Assembly (NCBI GenBank): GCA_002729875.1
Contig: PBZD01000013.1
Location: forward strand, 1 to 42,358
Length of the DNA stretch: 42,358 bases
Direction of reading: 5' to 3'
DNA from: Chromatiales bacterium
Lineage (GTDB): Bacteria > Pseudomonadota > Gammaproteobacteria > Steroidobacterales > GCA-2729495
Shown: one piece after another, positions 12,801-18,943 of the stretch
How the letters are laid out: every line of letters begins with the position of its first letter
Numbering within the stretch: position 1 is the stretch's first letter
Program-made: the position numbers and the translations under genes
Notes under the pieces: generated by a model
Database searches by the model: none
The model's input: the letters and a program-made list of their open reading frames with translations, nothing else
Told to the model about the DNA's origin: nothing

Positions 12801-15800
12801 ATCGCTAACGATAACCGGACGCGACGGCAGGGTCGTGCGATCCGGGGCATCCTTAAGTGCGACTCGCCAGAAATCAAGATTCCGCTCCCAGCCGTCGCCA
12901 TGCGACTCGGCCCGCTGGCGGATCGAGTAATCGCTATATTGCATCGCAGGAGGCAGGGACTGACCGGTTTCCGATTGAGCGGACAAATCGTAGCGCCGAA
13001 CCAGTTCATCACGAATAATCCGGATTGACAGGCCATCTGCAATGATGTGATGTGCATTGACGAGCAACTTCGCATGCTGCGCAGAAAATCGATACAGGCA
13101 GGCATTAATCAGCGGACCGGCGGTCAGGTCATAACTGGTGCCGATTGCCGCTTGCGCTGCCGCCATGAACCGGCCAGCACCCTTATCCTCGACGTCGGTC
13201 TTGTCAATTACACTGACCGGCAACGACACGTTCCTGTGCGGCAAAACAACCTGCCTGACACCGCTATCGGTTTCACGAAATACCGTGCGCAACACTTCAT
13301 GACGTTCAAGCACAGCATTCCAGGCCTTCTCGAGTCGCCCGATGTCGACCGGCCCGTCCAGCGGGATCACAAATTGCTCGTTAGAACCGGTCATTGACGG
13401 ATACAGCTGATTCAGCACCCAGAAACTCTGCTGCTGAAAAGACAGCGGCGCATCGCCATCATCAGGTACGGTGCCGGTTTCGACACCGTCAATAACCGGC
13501 GTTTCAACCGAGTAACGAACTGCAATCGCCGCACCATGATGCTCACGCAGGTATTCACCAAGACCGGCAACCGTCGGCGCATCAAATAGTGCAATCAACA
13601 TGACGGCATCATCGAGCAGGCGTTGCAGCGCACTTGTCAAACGCACTGCAGAAATAGAATCCCCACCGAGGTCAAAAAAATTATCCCGGATACCGATATT
13701 GTCGACATGCAATATGTTTTTCCAAAGCGTCACCAGGTCCCGCTCCAGATCATCACGAGCCGGCTCGCCCGGTACGGCGAAATCGCGCCCCGGTTCAGGT
13801 GCCGGCAGCGCCTGGCGATCAAGTTTATGGTTACTCGTCAGCGGTAACCGCTCGAGTTCGAGCCAGGCTGTCGGCAGCATATATTCAGGCAGCCGCGCAG
13901 CAAGCCAATGGTGCAGGACGGCAGGCGCCAAATCACGACTATCCGGGTTGTCGGCCGACGCTTGCCACAGCGCCCGGTACAGCGGTGTGCTGTCAAGCGC
14001 CGTTTCCTCTACACGTGACAGGTACTCATAGCTTGTCCGCCGTTCGTCATCGCTCGCCACCGAGGTCACAATCCGATAATCGGGATATATCGAAGCCTGC
14101 CCGGTAGTTGCATGGTCGCCCGCAACCCCGATCGACCATTCGACCTTAATCGTGTCTCCCTCGTGTACCGGCACACCAAAGCAGTCACCAGTTTCACCCA
14201 ATGGAAAAAACACCGGTAACCAGGCCTGCTGGGTACGCCGATAGTCTACATCTGTGTCACCGCCGGTTGTCACCACGGTCCAGACGAGGTAACCGTCAAG
14301 ACGTGCCTCGCGAGCAATCTTCATCCGCGCGCTACCTTGCGATGCGGCGGCTAACTTGCTGGTGAAATCAAGATCTTCGAACACATGTGCAGCAGAAATG
14401 ATCGCCGTTTCAGGCAGGTCACTGACGCACAACCGAATATCGAAACGGCGCCCAAACCGGTCAAATACCCGCTCTGCATAACGACCCGCGACGTCACTGA
14501 ATGCCGGATCTGCGCTAAGGGCTGCGGGCAATTCGACGGCAGCAATCAGGGTTCGGCAACGCGCCGGCACCGGTATGCAGTCGGGAGCAAAATGACGCCG
14601 GGCAGCATTCCAGATCGGCACAATGCCGTCGGCGCTGCCGATGTTACCAATGATGCCCTGGGTGCAGACATCAACCGGTTCCGGCAAATCAATGGATACC
14701 ATATCGCCCTGCATGACGATAATCCGGTCCGCCAGGCCCTGATCATTGATCAGCGTGCGCGCCTTACGATACGCCTCTTCAAGTATCTCGACGGCATACA
14801 CTTTACGAGCGCCGGCATCGATGCACATACGCGCCAACAACGCGTGCTCACCGGTGCCGATATCCAGCACCACCTTACCACGCACCGAACGATCGAAAGC
14901 TTCCCGGTAACTCGCAAGTCGCTCGGCTTCAGAACTCATCAAATCGTAAAGGAATTCATCATATAACTGATAGGGTCCGACCGACGGCCAGAACTCGGGA
15001 CGGGTGGCCGGCTCCGGTGACAACCCTGCCCGCGGCACGATATAGCCGACCAGGCGGGGTTGCCCACCGTGATCAGAGCGCAAGGCAACGGCAGCAGCAT
15101 CGATCGCAGGATGTTGCCGCAACACGGCGGCAATCTCACCCAGCTCAATCCGGTAACCGCGTAATTTGACCTGCTCGTCGCTACGACCGAGAAATTCAAG
15201 TTCACCCTCCGAAGTCAACCGTGCCCGGTCGCCGGTTCGGTACCAACGTGTTGCCTGATAGCCATCGATACCCATGGCGATGAATCGCCGACTGGTCTGC
15301 TCCGCCGCACCGATATAGCCCCGGGCAACTGAAGGCCCGCCAACCAACAGTTCGCCGGCCTGGCCGGTCGGCACCGGCAGCCATGCCTGGTCAGCACCGG
15401 CTTCGTTCACGATGACCAGTTCGGCATGCGCCAACGGCCTGCCGACAACAGCAGTCATTCCCGCGTTGCGGTCTGCATTTTCACAAACCGCAAAGGTCAA
15501 TTGCCCGGCCGTCTCGGTAATCGCATAGGTGTTGACGATGCGCGGCTCAACGTCGCCGTGCTGACGAAACCAGCGGTGCAATGCCTCGGTGTCGACGGCC
15601 TCCCCGCTAAGCACCACACAACGTAATGCGGTAGCTGCAATACCGTCGGCGAAAGAAGCGGACAACAGGTTCTGACGAAATGCGGACGGAGTCTGACTCA
15701 GCATTGTCACGCATTGTGAGCACAACAAGGCAAACAACCGGGCGGGATCGGTACGCAATTCGGGCGGCACAATGACGAGCCGGCCACCGTGACGCAAAGC

Positions 15801-16424
15801 GCCCCAGATTTCCCAAACCGAAAAGCCAAACGATAGCGAATGAAATAATGTCCAAACATCACCGGCATCGATATCGAGTCGGGTACCGATATCGTCGAAC
15901 AAGGGGACCAGGTTACCGTAAGTGACCATGACTCCTTTTGGTGTGCCGGTCGAACCGGAGGTGAATATGACGTAACACAAATCATCAGAGGCTACGGGCG
16001 TATGCGGATCATCACTACAGAAAGCCCTGGTCAAATCACTGTCCGCATAAATGAGTTGTGCCGCATGCCCGGGAAGGTTGGCCACAGCCGTACGTTGCGT
16101 AACGATAACTGCCGGCTCGGCCAACTCGAGAATCTGCCCCAGCCGGTTACTCGGCAAATCCGGACTCAGGGGAACATAGGCGCCGCCGGCCTTCATAATG
16201 CCCAGCATCGCGGCAATCAGTTCAACGCCCGGCGGCAAATGCAAACCCACCCGGACCTCAGCCACAACACCCGCCCCGATCAACGCATGCGCAAACTGAT
16301 TGGCCAGCGTATTTAAATCACCATAGGTCAGATGTCGCTCGCCAACAGTCAAGGCAACCGCATACGGCCGCGTTGCAGCATGGCTCTCGAATGACTCGTG
16401 CAGCAACATGCCTATACCCGGCAC
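3825..16424 (-). CDS. Four-module non-ribosomal peptide synthetase with a methyltransferase embedded in its loading A domain
   Basis: A 4199-residue NRPS. It starts directly with an A domain and no C domain, so it loads the first building block. Order with approximate residues: A1 (10-885) split by a ~360-residue methyltransferase at ~465-825, T1 (GGDSIS ~920), C2 (HHIIADG ~1127), A2 (1450-1975), T2 (~2017), C3 (HHIVSDG ~2217), A3 (2545-3060), T3 (~3097), C4 (HHIIADGW ~3285), A4 (3580-4080), T4 (~4136). Pocket readings: A1 G-F-W-S-V-S-T-G-Q (Asp235 absent); A2 V-D-W-V-I-S, as in beta-alanine domains; A3 D-V-G-E-A-G-S-I-D, one change from an ornithine code; A4 D-A-Q-H-V-G-G-V-A, unassigned but weakly Glu/Gln-like. 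There are no E, cyclisation or TE domains. The first codon here is GTG, overlapping the methyltransferase gene by 13 bp. An ATG five codons later (16409) sits 2 bp after that stop and gives a typical A-domain start, so it is a real alternative. Confidence 0.97.
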   Translation of the reverse strand: MPGIGMLLHESFESHAATRPYAVALTVGERHLTYGDLNTLANQFAHALIGAGVVAEVRVGLHLPPGVELIAAMLGIMKAGGAYVPLSPDLPSNRLGQILELAEPAVIVTQRTAVANLPGHAAQLIYADSDLTRAFCSDDPHTPVASDDLCYVIFTSGSTGTPKGVMVTYGNLVPLFDDIGTRLDIDAGDVWTLFHSLSFGFSVWEIWGALRHGGRLVIVPPELRTDPARLFALLCSQCVTMLSQTPSAFRQNLLSASFADGIAATALRCVVLSGEAVDTEALHRWFRQHGDVEPRIVNTYAITETAGQLTFAVCENADRNAGMTAVVGRPLAHAELVIVNEAGADQAWLPVPTGQAGELLVGGPSVARGYIGAAEQTSRRFIAMGIDGYQATRWYRTGDRARLTSEGELEFLGRSDEQVKLRGYRIELGEIAAVLRQHPAIDAAAVALRSDHGGQPRLVGYIVPRAGLSPEPATRPEFWPSVGPYQLYDEFLYDLMSSEAERLASYREAFDRSVRGKVVLDIGTGEHALLARMCIDAGARKVYAVEILEEAYRKARTLINDQGLADRIIVMQGDMVSIDLPEPVDVCTQGIIGNIGSADGIVPIWNAARRHFAPDCIPVPARCRTLIAAVELPAALSADPAFSDVAGRYAERVFDRFGRRFDIRLCVSDLPETAIISAAHVFEDLDFTSKLAAASQGSARMKIAREARLDGYLVWTVVTTGGDTDVDYRRTQQAWLPVFFPLGETGDCFGVPVHEGDTIKVEWSIGVAGDHATTGQASIYPDYRIVTSVASDDERRTSYEYLSRVEETALDSTPLYRALWQASADNPDSRDLAPAVLHHWLAARLPEYMLPTAWLELERLPLTSNHKLDRQALPAPEPGRDFAVPGEPARDDLERDLVTLWKNILHVDNIGIRDNFFDLGGDSISAVRLTSALQRLLDDAVMLIALFDAPTVAGLGEYLREHHGAAIAVRYSVETPVIDGVETGTVPDDGDAPLSFQQQSFWVLNQLYPSMTGSNEQFVIPLDGPVDIGRLEKAWNAVLERHEVLRTVFRETDSGVRQVVLPHRNVSLPVSVIDKTDVEDKGAGRFMAAAQAAIGTSYDLTAGPLINACLYRFSAQHAKLLVNAHHIIADGLSIRIIRDELVRRYDLSAQSETGQSLPPAMQYSDYSIRQRAESHGDGWERNLDFWRVALKDAPDRTTLPSRPVIVSDDQWQGHQARIGFVIDAATADSLRALSRRSSATLFMTLLAAFRVLLIRYSGQNDIAIGSPVTSRDTAMTQDMVGCLVNNVMFRNRVADDEPFADVLERERISALAALQHAGIPFERVVEALHPRRRFGEHPLFQILFLFEDAFVRSRQGGELRFGLETLNTSRSSYWDIEFSVSDFGDDGIIRGYLGYSTARFDDAFAESLPGHYARLLGEIVSNPGTPVGSLGLLESGQRSKILVDWNATQRHYPGPARLHERFAQQVKRSPDALALIGDDQSLSYGELASRVQRLAGKLHGHGIGPGDLVGIGVRRSVELVVGIIATLRTGAAYVPLDPNYPSLRLQFIVAQTGLQMILTDGCLPRSVSGTLDTIRLDEMDWSQTNTDIVLPDVEGDGKNAAYILYTSGSTGTPKGAIGLHAGAINRCEWMWHEYGFTVDDVFCLRTSPCFVDSVWEIFGPLIHGAALRVIADADIKDPLRLVERLAEQVAGKTVSHIVVVPSLLVALLDIDARLGRRLPGLHTWITSGEPLRPELLRRFRRACPGMTLLNTYGMSEIWDVTCFDTSLWDEDETIVPIGKPIDNVRTYVLDTLLQPVPIGVVGELYVGGAGLGGGYLQQPELNAKQFVPDPFSVAGNGPGNSGQLYRTGDLARYRADGFLECLGRVDRQIKLRGFRIEPDEIAAVMRDHPGVSDACVDLRLRCGSESLLVGYWQSTDAGFADNGITPAEALRGFLRTRLPDYMLPGMLIEVGQMPLTSSGKIDMQALPNPESADTDEQQQPVAFVSPGTETEHAVAVLWREILGVNRVGLHDDFFDSGGHSLSATRLLARIRAHFDIDLNLAQFFDAPTTVGVARYIDEHLQHQADLANADGGTEAIKLGRLERGDRLPLSFAQERLWFLNELDPDSPVYNIAFTLRLSGDLDLDVLQSAVDLLVQRHEVLRTRFLSSDGRPYQEVLPERPVPICSEDLSGCDARGWEQRLTELSAQSFVLDHGPLLRLHVLQGDPQKFLLLVVIHHIVSDGLSNAIFIDELATLYGCVADGREPVLPALPIQYADFSLWQHHAVKRPELDAQLDYWIEQLRDVPPALELPTDRPRPAEQMFRGAWLWRELSGERAEMLRVFGRRHRCTLFMVLLGTFDVLLSRYSGQTDIVVGSPIAGRSWYELDGLIGLFVNTVALRTDLTDNPTFGTLLSRVRRTILDSQANQDLPFERLVESLRPDRTLSHAPVFQVMFNMTPIPDRTRNVAGVRMRTGRLQDHGVSTFDLTLNVGERTDGLDFVFEYDRDLFDRQTIERIATYFDYLLKVIIDAADTPVSALPLWPPDEHAVLLDVLNSPAARFSNLQSDGMQTEQVQSVLALFESWVDRQPALLAVECGHDRLTYAELDRQANCVADRLYGLDIEPGAYVAVCLDRSVNLLVAVLGVLKAGCAYVPLDADYPAARLADMFAVVGPRALIAQATTASALSFVSVPTILLDEDYGGLAGAGLSRQVYQPQLADPAYALFTSGSTGTPKAVAVTHGNLAAICCAWQDAYTLSADDRHLQMASFSFDVFTGDWIRALCSGASLVLCPRFDLLEPARLYALLRDRHITCAEFVPAVLRGLLAWLEESGADLAFMRLLAVGSDSWYGSEFAALTAVVGPHTRVVNSYGTAETTIDSTFFEALGDMKKYVMIEGCMPIGRPFAGSRVYVCDPELRLVPPGVPGELCIGGAGVATGYVGDPVLTAERFVTDPFVPDGRLYRTGDRVRYHSDGTLVLLGRMDRQVKLRGFRIELGDIEAALSCQPSIVAAAVVIDSVARDRRLVAYVVTASGSINVDALRVALRSQLPDYMVPVQFVELDALPVTPNGKVDRNRLPVPEQYLRHVSTHVEPTGPVEAVLLELYRDVLGITDIGVHDSFFDRGGHSLLATQLVSRIRDVLNIELPLRALFEDPTITGLVAAIGRQLGRAPPPLRPVQRNASGTAPVSLMQQRLWFLAMLEPDNPAYHLHWSVRLTGALDRPALSQAVDALVARHDSLRTTIAVPESSPAAEPLQHIAASMPVSVEYCGSSWRLEDLIALPFDLRSGPLLRVHLIECGPDQHILLLVIHHIIADGWSMSVLFDELSQAYNAARRGELPGWAAPGAAGLPVQYADYAVWQREQLTGAELARQSDYWCNQLAGAPELLELPIDRPRPALQTHAGAWFELSVPGGLTAALHAVGRSENCTLFMVLMAAFDIALARFAGATDVVVATPIAGRSRTELEGLIGFFVNTLVMRTSVDGNPTFRELLGRVKQTALDAYAHQDLPFEKLVEILRPRRSRSYNPIVQVLFAVHNQPVNPFTPDGLEVESINVSSNTTKFDLSVHVAERDGELQCGFGYNPDLFDTATVAAFAHYYETILTAVSRDVGIRLSRVGTIPASIAQPDWTGHLVERFAAQVQRAPQAIAVRTTDAMLSYAALNAQANGVAQQLLSILLSPDAESPRIGLLCGYDQRLVAGLFGILKAGCIWVPLDPAWPAARLKSIAADAGLAAVVTDPLHRQQAEGLCGSLVDITECAVASDPEVSIAADALACIIYTSGSTGTPKGVMQTHSGVVIQVGRYSRALRLASSDRLSGLSGYAYDAAIQDIFGALLNGATLCPLAVRGSDQHLFEQSAVLEQLASVSTTVMHATPSLFRYLFSDHDNGENTRDLSSIRTVVLGGEPVRRSDFELYQQYFARGTQFVNGFGLTESTVALQFMADHDTPLHGQQIPLGMPVAGLEVDLIDESGTSSWYGEIVLSGTGLSPGYWGQTTLNTQGSGSRSSFLTGDIAYRRPDGQMIFAGRRDAQINVRGYRVELAEIEATLCALSGVADSAARIWQRDDDTWLAAYIVPAPGVELQAGNLRAALAERLPAYMLPQSFDCLEVLPRLTSGKLARHELPAPLRTPVAESAAARTALEVELVSIWGDLLQRETLGVNDDFFALGGHSLLATRVIARIRDQLDLEIPLAGLFDAPTVAGLAELIESIRQDHQEPALTRIPRHNRRSS

Positions 16425-17155
16425 TCAAGACCGATGACCGGCGGATTATCCAGATACTCCTGCCAGTAATCGGCACCGTGAGCATCGATACCGGCCGGAT
16501 CGAGCCTGAGCGGATGCCATGCAACGCGGCCAAAACCGGCATCGGTTAACACTTGCTCATAAGTCTGCCGTGCATAGTAATGAGCATGAAACTTGAACAG
16601 TTCGCGTCCGGCAACCATGAAGTAGGTAATCTGTGCGCCGTCGATGGCCGGACTGTCAATGGTCTTGTTGAAACCGTATTGCTCGTAACCGGCATACTGT
16701 TCGGCCGACTGATCAGGATTTTCGTTAAGCGTTACAAAACGACCGGTCACAGACAAATGGCGCTTTATATTGCGGCACATACGCGCAAGATCAGTGTCGC
16801 TCGGCGCATAGTGCAACAGGTAGGCTGCAACAATAAGGTCAAACTCGCCGAGATCGCCAAGCTCGCGCACATCTGCACAGACAAAATCAATACCCAGCGG
16901 ATCATTGCGTTCCTGTTGTTCGGCCAGGCGAATCATCTCAACGGAAATGTCGACGCCGGTGACGCGTGCAGCCCCGAGTGCCTTCAGGCGGCGCGAATAA
17001 AATCCTTCGCCGCAAGCCAGATCCAGTATTCGCTTGCCGCGAACATCACCGATAAGATTTAAAAAGGTGTAGGCCTCGATGTATGACCGCAGTGGCGATG
17101 ATTTTGAGCGCCGATATTGTTCGGCAATAGCATCGTACTGGCTTGCGCTTGGCAT
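16412..17155 (-). CDS. Class I SAM-dependent methyltransferase
   Basis: A 247-residue free-standing methyltransferase. The SAM-binding motif I reads LDLACGEGFYS near residue 45, the acidic end of strand 2 is VTGVDIS near 67, and the motif II region is FDLIVAAYLLHYA near 105. It starts with QYDAIAEQY, a common opening of small-molecule N-, O- or C-methyltransferases of the Methyltransf_11/25 type. The start overlaps the deaminase stop by one base (TGATG), and the end overlaps the GTG start of the NRPS, so it belongs to that operon. A role in methylating the starter unit or the peptide is inferred. I have a vague impression of similarity to toxoflavin-type azapteridine methyltransferases but cannot test it. 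The substrate and the methylated atom cannot be told from sequence. Confidence 0.88.
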   Translation of the reverse strand: MPSASQYDAIAEQYRRSKSSPLRSYIEAYTFLNLIGDVRGKRILDLACGEGFYSRRLKALGAARVTGVDISVEMIRLAEQQERNDPLGIDFVCADVRELGDLGEFDLIVAAYLLHYAPSDTDLARMCRNIKRHLSVTGRFVTLNENPDQSAEQYAGYEQYGFNKTIDSPAIDGAQITYFMVAGRELFKFHAHYYARQTYEQVLTDAGFGRVAWHPLRLDPAGIDAHGADYWQEYLDNPPVIGLECRV

Positions 17156-17691
17156 CAGCTAACCGATCCTGCCTGACGACTGCCGGACCACGTTACGATT
17201 AGCCCACGACATTCCGCCGCAAGGCAACCGCCTTCAAGTTTCAACGGCAGGTCATTAGCGGGCGCTGCGGCCAACTCGTTGCCGGTGACAGCATTCATGT
17301 CAGCAATCCCGGCGCCATAAACTACTTTGCCTATCCCGGCATAGTGACAGGCCGTCAGGCACATCAGGCAGGGTTCAACGGTTACGTACAATGTACTTCC
17401 GCTCAGGTCGAGCTTGCGCAACTGCCGACATGCCTCGCGGATGACCCGCATTTCAGCATGCGCGGTGATATCAAGTTCACCGATTACGGCGTTACTCCGC
17501 GTTACAACAATTTCGCCATCGGCAACCAGGCACGCACCAACCGGTGGCTCGCCGGCCAACATGCCGCGCCGCGCCGCTTCAAGCGCTGCCCGCATGAAAA
17601 CATCATGCGGCGATGCGTCGCTGGCAATTCCGGTTGTATCGACATCAATCATCGGGGCCACGGTAGATGCATCCGGATGTACAGGTTTCAT
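17155..17691 (-). CDS. Zinc-dependent deaminase of the cytidine/guanine/TadA fold
   Basis: A 178-residue protein with the cytidine-deaminase-fold signature: HAE (ligand His and proton-shuttling Glu, in DITAHAEM) and PCLMC (two ligand Cys), plus EPPVGACLV in the first beta strands. These enzymes hydrolyse an exocyclic amine on a nucleobase, nucleoside or tRNA base. Overall it resembles stand-alone guanine or nucleoside deaminases more than housekeeping TadA, because the HAE context lacks the usual DPTAHAE form. The chosen ATG follows GGTGGTGAT two bases upstream, a good ribosome site, but this makes it overlap queD by 47 bp. Internal ATGs at 17652 and 17595 are alternatives, and the core fold starts near the latter. 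Its place between queD and the methyltransferase suggests a pterin- or guanine-derived substrate, which is inference. Confidence 0.85.
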   Translation of the reverse strand: MKPVHPDASTVAPMIDVDTTGIASDASPHDVFMRAALEAARRGMLAGEPPVGACLVADGEIVVTRSNAVIGELDITAHAEMRVIREACRQLRKLDLSGSTLYVTVEPCLMCLTACHYAGIGKVVYGAGIADMNAVTGNELAAAPANDLPLKLEGGCLAAECRGLIVTWSGSRQAGSVS

Positions 17692-18007
17692 TAATCACCA
17701 CCCGCGACAATTGCGGCAAATCGGGCTTGAGGTGATCCCAAATCCATTTTGCCAGCACTTCACTGGTCGGGTTTTCCAGGCCCTCTATGTCATTCAGATA
17801 GTTATGATCAAGCTGGTCGAACAAAGCGGCAAACAATTTCTTGATTTCCCCGTAATCCATAATCCAGCCAAACTCTGGATCGATCTCACCGGCAACATAA
17901 ATCCCGCCCTTCCACGAATGACCATGCAAACGGGCGCACTTGTGCCCCGGGGGAACTCGCGGCAACCGATGTGCCGCCTCGAACATAAACTCTTTATATA
18001 TTTCCAT
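17645..18007 (-). CDS. queD: 6-carboxy-5,6,7,8-tetrahydropterin synthase (QueD)
   Basis: A 120-residue protein matching the QueD subgroup of 6-pyruvoyltetrahydropterin-synthase enzymes along its whole length. Visible residues are the zinc histidines of FEAAHRL and of HGHSW, the catalytic Cys four residues before HGH (KCARLHGH), the DHNYLND segment, [16 protein letters not shown] and the closing [11 protein letters not shown]. QueD converts dihydroneopterin triphosphate to 6-carboxytetrahydropterin, the second step toward queuosine and other 7-deazapurines. I place the start at the ATG at 18007 because GGAGAG lies just upstream and the family begins at this point; an upstream in-frame ATG at 18043 would add 12 unusual residues. 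It is the first gene of the leftward NRPS operon. No QueE or QueC is in the window. It could be the housekeeping queuosine gene captured at this place or a dedicated precursor gene. Confidence 0.93.
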   Translation of the reverse strand: MEIYKEFMFEAAHRLPRVPPGHKCARLHGHSWKGGIYVAGEIDPEFGWIMDYGEIKKLFAALFDQLDHNYLNDIEGLENPTSEVLAKWIWDHLKPDLPQLSRVVINETCTSGCIYRGPDD

Positions 18008-18255
18008 GCATCTCTCCAACCCCATCCGTTCACCGGGAGTCACGTCACAAACTTCAATGGTAGGATTACTCCATAGGCTCCGACGCTTTTTCTGTCGTTG
18101 TTATCGTCCGGTCACAGCCAAAAGTGATATTTTGCATCAGTAACGGGGGTCGCGACCACCGGGCAACGGCCATACCGGCTAAAATGTAGAATTTGGACGA
18201 CCGATTACAGGCAAGATACCATGCCTACTCGCTGCACAAAGACCTTTGAAAAATT
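18008..18255. promoter_or_regulatory. Divergent intergenic region between the NRPS operon and the F420 operon
   Basis: These 248 bp separate queD (leftward) from the F420H2:NADP oxidoreductase gene (rightward) and must hold promoters for both operons. On the plus strand a weak sigma70-like pair is visible, TTGGAC at 18193 and GATACC at 18215 with a 16-bp spacer. A perfect 10-bp palindrome, GGTCGCGACC at 18149-18158, lies near the middle and could be an operator. I see no riboswitch-like fold and no terminator. The shared region means both operons could be co-regulated. The promoter call is weak; the divergent layout is certain. Confidence 0.45.
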
Positions 18256-18930
18256 ATGGAAAAAACCGCTAACATCAAGACTATCAGTATCATCGGTGGC
18301 ACCGGGGCACTCGGCACCGGGCTGGCCAGGCGCTGGGCCCGGGCCGGCTATCGAATCATCATCGGTTCCCGGCAGACCGATAAAGCCGTCAACTCCGCAG
18401 CCGCTCTGCATAAGGATTTGCCGGATGCAGCCTTTGCAGGCCTGCAGAATCGGGCGGCGGCGGCAAAGGGCGATATTGTCATCATGACCGTGCCGTTTGC
18501 ATACCAGCGCCCGACCCTTGAGGATATCCGCAGCGAACTGACCGGAAAAATTCTCATCGATACGACCGTACCGCTGGTTCCGCCCAAAGTTGCACGGGTA
18601 CAAATGCCCGCCGAAGGCTGCGCCGCAGTAATTGCACAGCAAATCGTCGGTGAAAATGTCACGGTGGTTTCCGCATTTCAAAATGTCGCAGCCGACCTGA
18701 TGGCATCCGCTGCCGAGATGGATTGCGATGTACTGGTCGCCGGTGACAAGTTCGCGGCTCGCGAAATCGTCATCCAGCTTGCCGAGCAGGCAAAATTCAA
18801 AGCCTGGCACGCCGGATCGCTCGCCAATTCGGCGGCCATGGAAGCGCTGACGTCGGTGCTGATTTTCATTAACAAACGCTATCCCGGCAGCCACGCGGGC
18901 GTGCGCATGACCGGTATCGCAACACCCTGA
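18256..18930 (+). CDS. npdG: F420H2:NADP+ oxidoreductase (Fno/NpdG family)
   Basis: A 224-residue protein that transfers hydride between reduced coenzyme F420 and NADP. The N-terminus carries the Rossmann motif IGGTGALGTGLARRWARAG (residues ~12-30) followed by IIGSR, the NADP-phosphate-binding loop typical of this family. VIMTVPFA, LIDTTVPL, VSAFQNVAA and DVLVAGD are also family segments. It is the first gene of the F420 operon, 13 bp before cofE. The ATG used has only a poor ribosome site (TTTGAAAAATT), and no better in-frame start is apparent. In actinobacteria and archaea this enzyme supplies F420H2, or recycles it, for F420-dependent reductases; the two luciferase-like enzymes downstream would be natural clients. 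Confidence 0.9.
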   Translation: MEKTANIKTISIIGGTGALGTGLARRWARAGYRIIIGSRQTDKAVNSAAALHKDLPDAAFAGLQNRAAAAKGDIVIMTVPFAYQRPTLEDIRSELTGKILIDTTVPLVPPKVARVQMPAEGCAAVIAQQIVGENVTVVSAFQNVAADLMASAAEMDCDVLVAGDKFAAREIVIQLAEQAKFKAWHAGSLANSAAMEALTSVLIFINKRYPGSHAGVRMTGIATP

Positions 18931-18943
18931 TCCGGGTTCGAAG

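Noticed and set aside
3825..16424. Epimerisation or thioesterase domain in NRPS 1
   Set aside because: Each T domain is followed directly by a C domain with HHxxxDG or by the end of the protein; no GxSxG thioesterase or E-type motifs were found.
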